Assembly (NCBI GenBank): GCA_038501195.1
Contig: JBBPUQ010000009.1
Location: forward strand, 1-64,000
Length of the DNA: 64,000 nt
From: Nemania diffusa
Taxonomy: Eukaryota > Ascomycota > Sordariomycetes > Xylariales > Xylariaceae
Direction: 5' to 3'
The notes beneath the pieces were generated by a model that ran no database searches, had not been told where the DNA came from, and was given only the letters and a program-made list of their open reading frames with translations. Positions 37,301-52,080 of this stretch are shown piece after piece. Position 1 is the stretch's first letter. Each line of letters starts with the position of its first letter. A program made the translations under genes and the position numbers.

Positions 37301-39380
37301 ATAAAAGTCAAATAAAGTTTTTTTAAAATATAAATATAAAAAAATAGTACAAAGCTAATAAAATAACAGTAAAAAAAAGCTAACTAAAATAAACAAGTTG
37401 GTTTTTAAAAGTAGTTTAACTAGTTGTTTTTTAGTATATTTAAATTTTATTTTTGTATTTAAAAAAAGTTATATATTTTATACTTTATAACATTATATAT
37501 AACTTTTAATTATATCAATTTAACTTTATATAATAAATATATAATATAACACTAAAACATAACATTTTTTTTAATAAATATACTACTAGTAATATTAACT
37601 AACTTTTATATACACTATTACTATTAACAAAAATTAATACTATTGTTTAATTACTACTGTTATAAAATATAACTTTATATTTTTTATTTTATATAAACAG
37701 TTTATAGTTAATATTTATATTTTGTAAAAAAATATTTATATAAATAAATATGTTAATAAAATACACTATATAAAAAATACTAGCGAATAAAACAACAGAA
37801 ATATTTACTACTTTATAAATAAAGTATTTATAAATTAAATTATTTATATAAAAAAAATATAACTAACAAAATATAATAACAAGTATATTTATTGTTTATT
37901 AAAAAGTTAAAAATAAATGGACTATTAATAACAAGCTATATAAACTTAGTTAGCAGCTCAAATTTTTGCGCTATAAATTACTAAGTAAAAATAAAAACAA
38001 GCTTTAGCGTATACAATAGTATATAATATTATATATTTGCAGCTAGTTGTAGTTTTTGCTAGTTCAACTAAATAATATTAAGTAAAAACAAACGCAAGTT
38101 ATAACTTTTAAATAAACTAAAGCAAAAAAAAAATACACTATATATATTAATTAAATAAAAGCGAAAAAAAAAAAAACTGCTTTTAAAGTATAATAAGTAG
38201 TTATAATAAGCATAATATATATTAAATGTTTTATACAAATAAAACAAATACAAACAGTTAAGCATTGCTTTGTTAAAACAAACAGTATAATTGTATGCTT
38301 TTGTTTTATTTTAAGTACTGTTATATTTGCATGTTTAGTTATAACTTATACAAACTAAAATATATAAACATAAAAAACTATAGTTAATATTTTTGTTTAA
38401 TACTAATAACAATATATTAAACTATATATATTTTTTGTAGCTTAAATAAATATTAATTTAGTTTGTAACAAATAAATTATAAAAAAGTACATATATAAAA
38501 AGTTAGTATAACTAGCTTATATTAATATAATATATAATAAACTATAATTAATTTTATAGCTTTATTTTATTAAATATATATTAAATTAAATAGTTACTTT
38601 AAGTTTTAAATAAAATAAAAAAGCTCAAACATTTTATTTGTATATATAATAAAGTTTTTTTACTTATTTAGCAAAATTAATAAACTAAATTATATATTTT
38701 TATATTATTTTAAATTATTACAGTTAATAATAAAGAAATAATTTAATTTGAATAATGTATTAGTTATAATTTTTTGTGCTATATTATATAGTATATAAAA
38801 ATTACTGCACTATATAACTTAAGCTATATTTCAAATATTTAAATAATATATAATATATTAAAACAGTATAAATAACATAGTTATAAAAAAAATAAGTTGA
38901 TTTATTTATTTAAACTTTGTTAGTTTGTTTTTTTATAAATTTAATTAAACTAAAATTATAAACACTATAAAAACAAATAATATAAATAAGTAGTAAATAT
39001 ATATAAGTTGTTTATATATTATATAATTAGTTATATTATAAATATATAAACGATTTATTAAAAAACTTAGTTTATACTTATTTAATGTTTATATATAATT
39101 AAAACAAACATAGCTAACTTTTTAAAATATAGTAAATGTTTATATATTTAATATTAATATATAGTTTTAACTTTTTATATTAAAAAAGTTGTTTTATATA
39201 TATTATAAACTAAAAGTAATTATAAATTAAATATAATATAATAAGTAATATATAGTTAATAGTATATATTATATAAAACTAAAGCTTAAAAAAAAAAAAA
39301 ATCTTTTTTGAAACATATACAAAATAAATATATATAAGTATATTAGTACTTTTTTAAATTTTAGCTTTTAAATTTTAACA
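34356..39380. other. Moderately decayed block, no gene recognised
   Basis: About 8-12% G+C with the purine-before-C pattern throughout. Stops saturate all frames. I see no tandem array of the kind found in 13-31 kb and no terminal repeats. A run of about 18 A at 37,249-37,266 could be a decayed retroelement tail but nothing else supports that. A 65-codon minus frame at 38,068-38,265 is judged chance. Confidence 0.6.
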
Positions 39381-39910
39381 ATATATATATAATTATTTTT
39401 TTTTATTTTATATTATTTATAATATATATTATTAATATTATAAAAATATTAACAATGTTGTTTATTTTTTATTATAATTTAATAATATTAAAATATATAA
39501 ATAATATTTTATTATTATAAATATTAAAAATTAAAATATAAAATTATTTTTTTATATATATTATAATTATTTTATATAATAAATTAACATTATTTTATAA
39601 ATTATTATTTTTATTTTTATTTTTTTTATATTATAATATAAATAAAAAATATTATATTAAAGTTTTAAATAAATTATATAATAATTTATAATAATTAATA
39701 TTAAAAAATTTATAAAAATTAATTTATTAATTTATTAATAATAAATAATTATATTAATAATAAAATAACTTTAAAAATATTTATTTATTAATATAATAAA
39801 AAATTAATAATATATATATATTAATAAATAATTATAAATTATATATTAAAAAATATATAAAACATTTAATAATGTTAATAATATTTATATTATAATAAAA
39901 TAAATTAATT
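39381..39910. other. Small island of nearly pure A/T
   Basis: About 530 bp with only a handful of C or G, flanked on both sides by DNA at about 10% G+C. It resembles the terminal blocks in composition. No specific homology confirmed by eye. Confidence 0.6.
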
Positions 39911-42900
39911 TTACTTTTTTTAAATAAGCTTATATATTATAAGTTTAAATTAACAAACAATAGTTTAAAATAACTTTTAAAACTTTTAATTATATAAATA
40001 AATCTATTTAATATTATTATTACAGCAATATAAAAGTTTTAATTAAATTAAAATAGATTTAATTTAAAAAATTAACTAGTTTATAAAATCCAAAGTTAAA
40101 AAAACAAAATGTTTAACTCTTTTTTACTTTTTTAAAAATGTTTAAAAAACTTTATATAAAGTATTTGTTATTTACTTAAAAAAACGCAGCAAATTAACTA
40201 AAATACAAAAAAATTTAAATATATAACATAAGTAATAATAACTAGAACTATATTTATATATATAGCTTAAAACAAACTTTTTAACTATTAAATTAGCATA
40301 AACAATATAGTTACAAAAAAAATATATTAATTAGTTAACTTAAATTAAATCTAATGTTTTTTTTAACATAGAAAAAGTTTAAAAATATAAAATTTAAAAA
40401 GTTATTTTATAGTTATACTGTTTTATAGCAGTTAATAGTTTTAAAAAATACACAATTATTTTTTAAAATTACTTATTTTTTTATTTATTAAATTAATTAA
40501 ACAAATATATTTTTATAATTAATTTATATATATTAAATTAAAAAGTTATTATTTAATAAATTTTATTTATAAATAATATAGCTTAAAGTTTTTTGCTATA
40601 TAACAATTATATGTTTTAGCAAACATTTAACAATTTAGCTACTTTATATATAGTTTAACTTAATTTTATATAATATATTAAAATGTGTTTTTAAACAACT
40701 AAAAATTAAATATAATTTTATAAGTTTAATTTTAATAGTTTTATTAACAAATAGTTAAAAATACTTATATTTTTTATAAGCAGTTTTATATAGTAATAGC
40801 AGCTACAAATATATAAATTAAATTAATTATTTATTACAATTAAAAAAAAATTAAACTAAAGCATAAGTTTTTAAAAGCTAAAAAACTAAACTAAAGCATT
40901 TTATATACTTTTAAAACGTTTTTTTAACTAAAATTTTGCTTAAGTTTAAGCTTTTATATATAAGTACTTATTAAACTAATAAATATATACTATAAATTTC
41001 AAACAATAATATTATAGCTATTTTATTAATTAACTTTATATTAAATATATGTTATTTTTATTATAAAAAGTAATACTTTAGTAATTAATAAAACATAACT
41101 GCTTTAATATTTCTAATAGTTTTTAACTAAAATATTATTACAAAATATTTTTTTATTTATTGTATACTTTTAATAAAAAAAATAGCTTTTTTTTTTATAT
41201 TTTGTACAATAATTTAGCTGTTTTATTTAGCTATATGTTATAAATAAAAGTTTTTAAAAAAAGTATATAAAAATATCCCGTTTTTTTTTCTTTTTTTTTT
41301 TATGTTTTTTTTTTTTAATTTTTCTAGTTTTTTTCTTACTTTTAGTTATATTGCAAACATATATATAACAATAAAAATAATGCTACTTTTTATTATTAAC
41401 AATTATAACTTTATATTTATAACTTTTGCTTTTATTAGTTTTAAAATATATATATAACAAATAATAACTAATTACTTTGTTATATTATAAATACAACCAA
41501 GTTTATAACAACTAATCAACTTTTATAATTAATAAGTATTTTATATAACTTTATAAACAAAAACTGCTATATTAACTTTTATAATTATAGTTTTGCTAGC
41601 TTTAAAACAATATATAAACTATAAAAGTTCAAATTTTATTGCTTACTAATATAACTACTATAATAAATTATGTAATATTTTTTATATTTTTTATATTTTT
41701 TGTTACTAAAAGTAATATAAGCAGCTATAATAAATCGCTAGCTATAAAAATATATAATTTTAAAAATAACTAAAAAAATTAAAATAACTTATATATTAAA
41801 ATGTCTGTTTTACTGTTTAATATAACAATATTTGATTTATTTAAATGTTTTAAGCGTTATAGTAAAGTTATATATATTTATATTAATTAGCAGAATATAT
41901 TAGCTATAGTTTAATTTTTTTCTTTTTTAAATAAGCTATTTTAAAATAAAAAAATAAATATTAATATAAACAAATAAATGTATAAAATTAAAACTAAACT
42001 ATAATATTTAAAGCTGCTATAAAAAATTTGTATATTTAATAAATATAGCTATTTTGCTAAACTTATAATTAAATTTGCAAAGTTATAGTTTAGTTTATTT
42101 TTTTAAACAAACAAATTTATAGTAATAAAAATAGTAAATAATATATATAATAATAACTTTTTTTTTTATATAAATTTATTTTATATAAATTTAAAAATTT
42201 TATTTTTTTATATAATTTTTAATTCTAATTAAATTAAATTAAACTATATATATAAAAAAGCTGTTAATAATATAAAAGTTTAGCTATTTATTATAAGTAT
42301 GTTTTAAATATAACATGTTTAATTTTTATATATATTTTGTAAAAAAATATACATTATAGTTAAAAAAAGCGTTTTTGTTTTTAGTTATATAAATAAAACT
42401 TTTATACTTTGTAATTATTGTAAGCTATATAACATTAAATATTAATAGTTTTTAACTGCTAGTACTACAAGCAATAAATTTTTATAGATTTTTATTTAAG
42501 TGCTAAAACTTAAAGAACTAATAAATAGATTAAATAACTATATAATAATCAAAAGATTATATATAATAAGTCAAAATTTATTTTTATATTTAAAAAATAT
42601 TTGTATTATAAAAGCTATAAATGTGTTTATATTTTGTTACTTATAAAATATTATAGTATTTTCTGCAAATAGTAACTGTAATATTTTATTTATATGTTTT
42701 AATAGCAACTTAAATAGTAACAATTTTTTTATTATTTAAAACTAAAGTTTTATTTTACTAAAATAAAACTATTTATTTATAATTTATAAATAAATAAAAT
42801 TGCTATAGCTTAAACAAAAAATAAAACTTAAAAACTACATTTTATTTTTTGTTAATTATATAAAAAACAATATTTTTAATACTATTGTTTATATTTATTT

Positions 42901-44223
42901 TGTTTAAGCAAATTATTTACTAAAAAAACTAAAAAGCTTATAATATTTAAAACTAGCTTAATTATATTTAAAAGTTATAAATTACTGCAAAACTAGCTAA
43001 TTTGCAAAATTAACAAATATTTTATGTTTTAAAAACATTTTATATTTTATAAAAAAAATAAGCAAATTATATTGTTTATATAAAATATTTAAACAACTTT
43101 ATAATATAATAGCTAAAATTAAATTTGAACTAAATTATAATAAAAGCTTTAACAAATATATTTTTTAAATTGTAATATTAAAAAAAATACTACAAAATAC
43201 TAAAGTTTTTAAAACATAGCATAATATAGTATTAAAACAAATTATAAATTAATGCAAACTTTATAGCAAATTTAAAGTTTAAAATATTTTTGTTTTAATT
43301 AAATTTTGTTTAAAAAATAAATATAAATTTTAAAAAACAATAAGCTTTGTTATAAAAAACTATTATAAACGTTTTAAAAATATATATATAAAAACAGTAA
43401 AATTGTTTAAACTAGCAACTTTATTTCTATTTATTATAGCTATATATTATATAACATAAAAAAAAGTTTAAAAAATATATTATAAATTAAACTAGTTTAT
43501 ATTTTTTATTAGCTTTTTTTAAATTTTTATATATAAACTTAATTATATTATAAATTTTGAACAAAAAAAATAACTAAGCAATTTTTTAAAAATAAAAACA
43601 AGTACTATTTATAAAATAAATAAAAACAAAACAAAAAATCAAAATTTTAATAAACAATTAAAGCTTAACAAGTTTAACTTTAATTTAAATAAAAAAAATA
43701 AAAACAAAAAAAAAATTATTTTGTATAAATATAATTTTGTTAGTTTTATATTTTTAAAAAAAAATATAACTATATTTAACAAAATAAAAAAAAAAACAAC
43801 AAAATTTAATATTTAACTAAAATCTAAAATCTTTAATATTATTAAGCTAAAATAAAAATATATTAAATTAAAAACAGTTGAAACAAAAATAAATATGTTA
43901 AAACATTTAATAATAAAATATTAGTTTAATATTTTAAAGCAGCAAATAAAAGTTAACAAATAAATTAAAAAAAATATAAAAATAAACAGATTTAAAAAGT
44001 AAAGATTTAAGTTATAAAAAAACAATTCAATAAACAAAAAGTTTTAACTAAATTAAAACTTATATAATTATTTAATTTTTATTAATAAGCTAAAGCTTAA
44101 ACATAAACTTAATTAGCTGCTTTTTTATTAATTAATATTAATAACAAATGTTTATATAAAACATTTAAAAGTATAAACAAATGATTTAGTTAATATATAT
44201 TAATAGCAAAAAAGAAGTTTTAA
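39911..44223. other. Moderately decayed block, no gene recognised
   Basis: Same purine-C signature. A polypyrimidine stretch at 41,275-41,345 includes a rare cccg. From about 43,560 the written strand becomes markedly A-rich. No gene, RNA or defined repeat supported. Confidence 0.6.
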
Positions 44224-44597
44224 TATTAAAACAAAATATATAATATATATATTATATATTTTAAAAAATAAACTATAAATATTAACAAAAACAAATAATT
44301 TAATAAACTAAATAAATAATATTAATATATTAAACTTTTATATTAAAAAAATATAAATGATTTATTAAGTCTTAGTTTTTTTTTATTTTATTTAATATAG
44401 CTAATTAAAGCTAATAATATATATAAATAGCTATATTTTTAAACAGCTTTTTTAAAGTTTGCTATTTTTTAATATATAATTATATTATTTATTTATTGTT
44501 TTTTTAAGCTTTAAATTTTTAAATAAAATTAATATAACAGTAATAAGCTTTTTAATATATATAGTATATATATATTATATATTTTGTTTTAATATAT
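44224..44597. mobile_element. Candidate short element with 31-bp inverted repeats
   Basis: The left arm tattaaaacaaaatatataa at 44,224 is matched by its reverse complement ttatatattttgttttaata ending at 44,597; the arms pair over about 31 bases and enclose about 310 bp of non-coding A/T-rich DNA. A third, direct copy of the arm lies at 44,641 and still reads acgaaatata, and a partial one occurs near 48,930. This fits a MITE-like element or a rearranged inverted repeat. Target-site duplications cannot be judged in this composition. Confidence 0.4.
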
Positions 44598-44640
44598 ATT
44601 GTTTAATTATTTATGTAAATAATATTAAAAAATATTAATA

Positions 44641-44690
44641 TATTAAAACGAAATATATAATATATATATACTATATATTTTAAAAAATTA
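44641..44690 (+). repeat. Extra arm copy of the 44.2-kb inverted repeat
   Basis: tattaaaacgaaatatataa, then a TA run, then ctatatattttaaaaaatta. It retains CG where the other arms have CA, so it is the least mutated copy of the arm. Confidence 0.6.
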
Positions 44691-44944
44691 ACTATAGTTA
44701 TAAAAATTATTTCTAAAGATTTACAGCGTAAAAAAACAGTAAATAAATAATACAAACATATATTTAAATATAACAGACTTTTAAAAAAAGCTATATAAAA
44801 AATGTATTAACTATTTTTAGTACTAGTATAAACTAACTATTTTAAATAAAAAAAAAAAAAACTAAGTTTTAATAACTTAAGTAATTTAATTTTTAAATAG
44901 TTATATTATTTATATTGTTTTAATATAGTTATATTATATATTTT

Positions 44945-45550
44945 ATTTATAAAAAATTATATTTTATAAAATTTTAAAAAAATAAAAAAAAAACTAAAGT
45001 TATAATATATAAATTAATATATTTTTTTATAAAAATAGTTTAAATATAATTTAAATATTTAAATTAAAAAAATAAATATAATAATATAATAAAATTTATA
45101 ATTTATAATTTATAATTTATAATTTATAATTTATAATTTATAATTTATAATTTATAATTTATAATTTATAATTTATAATTTATAATTTATAATTTATAAT
45201 TTATAATTTATAATTTATAATTTATAATTTATAATTTATAATTTATAATTTATAATTTATAATTTATAATTTATAATTTATAATTTATAATTTATAATTT
45301 ATAATTTATAATTTATAATTTAATAATATTATATAATAAAGTTTTAATAATAATTTTTATTTTAAATTAAAAATTAAAATATTAAATTTATTATTATAAT
45401 ATTATTAAAAAAATTTATATATTAAAAAATAAAATTTATATATTATATATTTAAATTATAAATTATAAATTTTAAAATATAATATTATATTATTAAATTT
45501 ATAATGTTAATTTAATAAACTTAAAAAATATTTAATAATATTAATTAAAC
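44945..45550. other. Second island of nearly pure A/T, carrying a 7-bp array
   Basis: About 600 bp with very few C or G. Its core is the perfect heptamer array described next. The flanks include inverted-looking aatttataatt sequences. No genes. Confidence 0.6.
45093..45321 (+). repeat. Perfect 7-bp array (aatttat)n, about 32 copies
   Basis: About 229 bases of uninterrupted aatttat units without one mismatch, ending where the pattern shifts to aatttaataat. The unit has no C or G, so it is invisible to C-to-T mutation, and its homogeneity points to recent slippage or expansion. Confidence 0.95.
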
Positions 45551-46444
45551 AAAGCTTAAAAAATATTATATATAAATAAGTTTATTTAAGCTTTTAAAAG
45601 TTAAATTTTATAACTTTGTTTAAAAATTATTATAATACAACAAAGTATTTTAATATAATTAAACAGTAAAAAAAATATAGCTACAAAAAGTTTTATTAAT
45701 TTAGTTATTACAGCTTTAAATTTTTATTTTTTATTTATTAGTTAACAAAAAAATAGTTTTTTATTATAAAGCATAAATATAAACAATTTATAGCATTTTA
45801 TACTTTTAATATTAACTAATTAAATTGCTATATATAATTTATAGTAGTTTTTTTATATTAATATTGTTTGATTGTTTTTTTAAACTACTAGTTTTATTGC
45901 TTTATATTTTTAAAAATAATCGAAATAGCTATAAGCAGTTTTTTAAATTGTATTATATATATATTGCATGTTTTATTTTAATACTTAAATAAATATACTT
46001 TCGTTTTTAAAAAAAACAAATAACTAATAAACAAGTTTAAAAAACTATTAAATAAAAAATTTAATAATATAACTAGTATTATAGCTACAATTTTATAACT
46101 AGTTAAATAATTTATAATATATTTAATTATTGCATATAAATTAAAAACATGTTAAAAAAAACTTTTATTAAATATTAATACAAAAATATAAAAATTTGCA
46201 AGTTTTAATATATATTCGAATAATTTTACGCTAGTGCTAAAAAAAAATCTAGCTAATTTATTTTACTATTTTAATTTATAAACAAATTATACTTGCTGTT
46301 TTAAAGTATAAAAAACTAAGCTAGTAAAATATATATATAAAAAAGTATTTATTACTTATATTATAATAGTATGTTTTATTAGCAGCAAATAAATAAACTA
46401 GTAAAAAAAAGTAAATTTTTAATTAAAATTAATATTTTTTTTAC

Positions 46445-46622
46445 ATTTATTAGCTTTTTTATATTTATTAGTTTTTTTATATTTATTATTTTTTTTAAAT
46501 TTATTATTTTTTTTAGTTTTATTATTTTTTTTAGCTTTATTATTTTTTTTAGCTGATTTATTTTTTTTAGCTTTATTTTTTTTTTTAGCTTTATTACTTT
46601 TTTTAGCTTTATTTTTTTTTTT
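46445..46622 (-). repeat. 18-bp minisatellite with Lys-rich minus-strand frame
   Basis: About nine units of tttattattttttttagct and variants. The period is six codons, and the minus strand stays open through the array, reading LKKIIK and KLKK repeats within a 102-codon frame (46,687 down to 46,379). The frame has ordinary hydrophobic ends and no recognisable domain. It may be a decayed coding minisatellite or just a T-rich repeat; I favour the latter. Confidence 0.7.
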
Positions 46623-48746
46623 AAAATTATTATTTTATTAAACAATATTAATATAAATACTAGCTTATTTTGTTTAGTTATAAACAATCGCGTTTTTTTT
46701 TTTTACAATTTGTTTTAATTTTAATATATAACTTGAATTATAAATAGTTAATAAAACTTTTTTCAAAAAAAAAAGTACGTACTAATTTAAAAATATAATA
46801 TTTATATATTTATTGTTAAGTTTGCTAAAATATTTAATTATATTGCTAACTAATATTAACTAGCAGCTTTAATATAACTAATTTATATAAAAAATTCAGC
46901 TTAATAAAATAAAACTAAGTTTAAACTGTTTTAATACTTAAGTTTTATATAATTGTAAATTTTAAATAATAGTTATATATAAAAAAAATTTATTAATTAT
47001 ATAAAAATAAATATATAAGTACTACAATATAGCGAACTTTTATAAAAAACAAATCGAAAATATAAAAAAGTATATATTTAATAGAAATTTTAAATTAGCT
47101 TAAAAAAAAATTAAAATAAAATATAATTTTTATATTAAAAAAAACTATTAATTTTAGCTTTATTTTTAGCTTATTGTTTAATAATTTTATACTTAGTTTA
47201 ATTTTAAAAGTAAAATCAATTTTAAACGATTTTAATATTATAAAAATATATTAAAAATAAAAAACAAAACTAAATATACTGTAAAAAAAATTTTAATTTT
47301 TTTTGCTAGTTAGTTTAAACTTGTTTATTTATTAATAGTTTAATAGTTTTTGCAGTTGTTAAAACTAAATATTAACAAGTTTATTTATTGCTTTATAAAA
47401 ACTAAGTTAGTATTAAAAGTAAGTTTTTACAAAAAATAATTTGTAAAATATAAAAGTAACAAATAGTTTTTTAAATAACGTTTTAATATTAGCTAAACTA
47501 TTTTTAATTTAGTATTTAATATTAAACTTGAAATAAAAAAGCTATAAAAAGTTTTTAATAGCTTTTTTAATTTTTTTTTTTAAATTTAAACTAAAAGTTT
47601 ATTAGTTATAAGTTAAAACTTCTAATATAATTAAATCGGAACTTAAATTAGTACTAGTTAAAAAAGCTCAAAAAGTAGCTTTTTAGCTTGTTTATAACAA
47701 TAAAGTTTTTTATAAAAACATAATGCATATAAGTTTATAATAAAATAAAAAGTAACAATAAACTAAATTTAACTAGTATAAAAAAGTATATAAAATTAAA
47801 AAAATAAGTTATATAATTTAAATTAGTTATTTTAAAAAATATTTAATATTTTATTAAGTAGTAAAAAATTTACAAAAATTTATAAAATATTAGCTATTAG
47901 TTTAAATTAAACTTTAATATATTTAATATATTAAAAAGCTTAATATATAAAACTAAGCAATATAGCTGTTTATAATTTATAAAAAAAAAAATATAATATA
48001 AAACTATAAAAGTATTAAATAATAACTTTAATTAATATATATAAAATTATAAAATACTTTGTAACTAATATATTAAAAAAATATAATATTTTAAATAATA
48101 TTAGTACAAAGTAAAAACAATACAATATTTAATAAAAAAAATATAAAGTTAAATAAAAAATAAACATATAAATATATATAATATTTATTTTAAGTATTTA
48201 TAGCTATAATATATATTAAGCATATAATTTTTTAAAACAAATAATAGTACTAATATAATATTTAAATAAATAAATTGATTTTATATATAGTTAAAAATAG
48301 TTTAAATTTATAAGTTGTATTAATTAATAAATAAATATATAAAAAAAAAAATAGCATATTATTAAAATAAAACTATAAATATTACTATAAATTTATTTAA
48401 ATAAATAAATAGATTTAAAATTAGCTAATATAATATATTACTATTAATATATTTTACAAAAAAAAGTAATAATTAAATAACTAACAATAAAACAATAAAA
48501 AAGAAAATACTAGTATATTTATATTAAAATAAAAGAAGTTACAATAAAAAAAAGCAGCAATTATAACTAATATTCGAAAAAAACAAAAGTATTAAAAAAT
48601 AATAAAAAAGTTTTTTATATATTTATAATTTTAAAAAAAAAAGCAAAAATACTTCAAAAACTTAAAAAGCGAAATTGTAGTGCTTTATAATCAGTTTATA
48701 TTTTAAATGTTACTAAACTAGCAAAAACAATATAAAAAAACTAAGC

Positions 48747-48752
<6 letters not shown>

Positions 48753-48778
<26 letters not shown>
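48753..48778 (+). repeat. Poly(A) run of 26
   Basis: Uninterrupted A26 followed by gtaaataaag. Long A runs can mark 3' ends of LINE-type retroelements, but no flanking evidence for one survives. Confidence 0.5.
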
Positions 48779-48784
<6 letters not shown>

Positions 48785-51700
48785 AAAGTAATAGCAAAGC
48801 TAAATAAAATATTTTTATATAAACTAGTTTAAAAAAAGTTTTAAGCTATTAAATAAATATAATATATATTAATAATTAATTATTTTAATATATAAGCTAT
48901 ATAAATATTAGTTTATATATTAAAACAAATTATATAATATTTATTTATATATATTATATATTTTAAAAAAAAAATTATAGTTATTTTAGTTATTTTTATA
49001 AATATAAAAATATAATAGTAAAAATTATAATTAAACAATAGTATATTTTAAATGTAAAAATTTTTTTAAAAAATAGCTATTAAATATATATTTATATAAT
49101 AAAAATACTATTTTTAACTAAAAAACTTAAATAAAACAAAAATTAACTAAATTTTAATAATTTAATCAACTTATTTTTTATAACGTTATATTATTTTAAT
49201 AGTTTTAATATAATTTATATTTTATTAAATTATATATAATATTAAATATTTAAATATTTGTAAAATATATTAGTTTATATATACAGTTTTTATTTTAAAG
49301 CTAATAACTACTAAATATTTAAACAAATATATTTAAAAATTAAACAAAAATAACAAACAATATTGTTATAACAATATAAAATATAGCTATAATATATTAA
49401 ATAAACTTGTTATTAATAATTAAAAAGCTTTTAAATATATTAAATTGTTATAAAAATATAAATAATAAAAAAGCTGTTAAAATATAATATAATAAAATTA
49501 ATAAAACAAATATAATTTTTTTTAATTTAATTAAATAAAATAATAAATAAATTTTAAAATATAAACTAAATTAAAAAAAAAAAACTTAGTATAATTAATT
49601 AAAAAAAAAAATAATAGTTAAAAAATAAAATATAAAAAAAAAAATAATAAATTAATAAAGCAAAAAAAATAAAATTGAAATAAAACAAAAAAATAAACTG
49701 CAGCAGAAAATATAGTTAATTAAAAAACTAATATAAAGTTTAAAAATATAAAAGCAATATAATAAATTTAAAACTAAAAAATAAAATATTATATATATTT
49801 ATAAATATAAAAATATTAACGTAAAAATATTATATCGTTATTTTTTTTACTTTTATTTTAACATTTCTTTTTTTTTTTAATATTTTTTAATACTTTTATA
49901 TTTTTTTTTATATTGTTTAAATATAATTGCAACATTATTTTTATTATTATTAATAATTGTTTTATTAGTTATAATAGTAATAGTAATAACAATATTATAT
50001 ATAATTAAAATAATATAGTTATATTTTAATATTTTGTTTTTTTTAACAAATATATTAACAATTTTATTAAAATTAATATAAATTTTATATAATATATTAT
50101 AGCTTATTATATTAAAAAATAAGTTGTTATTAATATTTATAAAAATATTTTTGTAAAAAATGCAGAAATTTTTTTTAATTAAAACAAAAAAAATATATAG
50201 TTTTTTTAATAAAAATATAACAATTTGTTTTTTTTTTTTTATATAGTTGTTAGTTTTATTTTTTATATTAGTTTTTTTTGTTTTTAAAAAAAAATAAATA
50301 AAATAAAATCAAATAAAAAAAAAATTGTTTAAATATATATATTACTAAAGCTACTATTAAATTTTTTTAAAATATTTGCTATAAAGTTTAAATATATATT
50401 TTTATTTATATTTTTTCGATTTAAATTTATAAAAATATTAAATATATAATATTTTTACAAATTTATTTAATTAATAAAATATATTTTAATAATAATTAAA
50501 CTAGTTATTTTATTATTAATATTTATTTTGTTATTATTAATATTTTTATAAATATTATAAAAAGTATATAAAATATTAAAAACTATTAAATATAAAAAAT
50601 TTTAATTTTTAGTTTATAAATAATAAAATATAAATAAAAAATAGTTTAAAACTTAATAAATACTTTAGTTTTTAATTATTAAAAAGTTAAAATAAACAAT
50701 AATAAATATTTTTAATAATTTATTAAAAGTTTTATAGTTTATAATTATATAATTTAGTAAAAATTTAAAAACAATTATTATAATAGTTTTTTAAACTTTA
50801 AAATATTAAAATTTAAATTATAACATTTTTATATAAACTTTTAAAAATATTAAATTTATAAATAACAATTAAATATTATATATATTTAAAATATTAGTTA
50901 AAATTTAAAAAGCTATAATTTAAAAAGCTATATAGCTTTTATTAAAAAAATATATAAAAAAAGTTAAGTTTTATTTAATAAGCAATTTATTAAAAAAAAT
51001 ATAAAGTTTTAAATAAATTAAGTTATATTTTTAAATAAAAATTTTATAACTTTAAATAGTTAAAACTATAAAATTATTAAATATTAATATAAAGTAGTTA
51101 TTTTGTTACAAATTTTTTTTTATATTAAAAAATATATATTATATAATATATAAACATTTTATATTAATTATAATTTTTTTAATAGCTTTTTTTCGCTTTT
51201 TTTTTTTGTTTATTTTATTATTTTTAACTGCTTTTTTTTTAATAAAAGTATTAATATTATTAATTTTTAAACAAACTAAATAAAAATTTTTGTTATTATT
51301 ATTATTACTAATAGTACTTTTATTAACAATTATATTATAAACATTAATAATAGCTTTAAAAATTATATTATAAAACTTTTTTTTTTTTATAGTATTAAAA
51401 ACATAAATATTTTTTATTTATTAATTTTATTTAAATAGTTTAAAATTAAAACAATATAAAATAATTATTTAACAATAAACTTTTGTTTAATTATATTTTT
51501 TTTTTTGTTTTTTTTTATGTTTTAACTATTAATTTACTAAATTGTTTCAATTAAAATATTATAATATTATTTAAAAAAGTAAACAATTTTTATAATTTTA
51601 AAAAGCTTTTTTTTAACTAAAGTTTTATATTTTTTATTTTTTTTAATTTAGTAAAATTTGTTAAAGCTATAAGCTATAAAAATAAACTTAATATTTAATA

Positions 51701-52080
51701 TTTTTTAAAACTTGTTATTAAACTTTATAGCAGCTTTATAGTTTAAATATTTTTTTTAAAACTTTTTTATTGCTTTTAAAACTATATTATTTTTTATATT
51801 TAAGTTTATAATGTTAATATATTTTAAAAATTCAAAAAAACTATTTAAAATTAAAGCTGCTAATTTAATAAATACTTTGTTTTTTTTAGTTTAATTTATA
51901 TTTGTATAATTTTTAATTTATTAATTTTAAAACAATTTTTCAATAGTTTTGTATATATTTTTATTTTTATTTTTAAGTTTTTATTGTAAAAGCTTTTTTT
52001 TTATAAAAAAAAATAAATAACAGAAATTACTAAGTATAAACAATAAATAAAAATAAACAATATAATAAGTTATAATATTT

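Larger units (their letters stand above)
45551..52080. other. Moderately decayed block, no gene recognised
   Basis: G+C about 8-10%. The written strand is A-rich from about 48.0 to 49.83 kb and switches abruptly to T-rich from about 49.835 kb. A run of 26 A lies at 48,753-48,778. The only ordered repeat found is at 46.45 kb. All frames are stop-saturated apart from low-complexity stretches. Confidence 0.6.

Noticed and set aside
38068..38265. 65-codon minus-strand frame
   Set aside because: Tyr/Phe/Leu-rich chance frame; poly-Phe arises from an A run.
46379..46687. 102-codon Lys-rich minus-strand frame as a gene
   Set aside because: Open because of an 18-bp T-rich repeat; no domain or recognisable start context. 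Kept only as a repeat.
48753..48778. LINE retrotransposon 3' end called from A26
   Set aside because: No reverse-transcriptase relic or target-site duplication could be read upstream; simple A-run expansion is common here.
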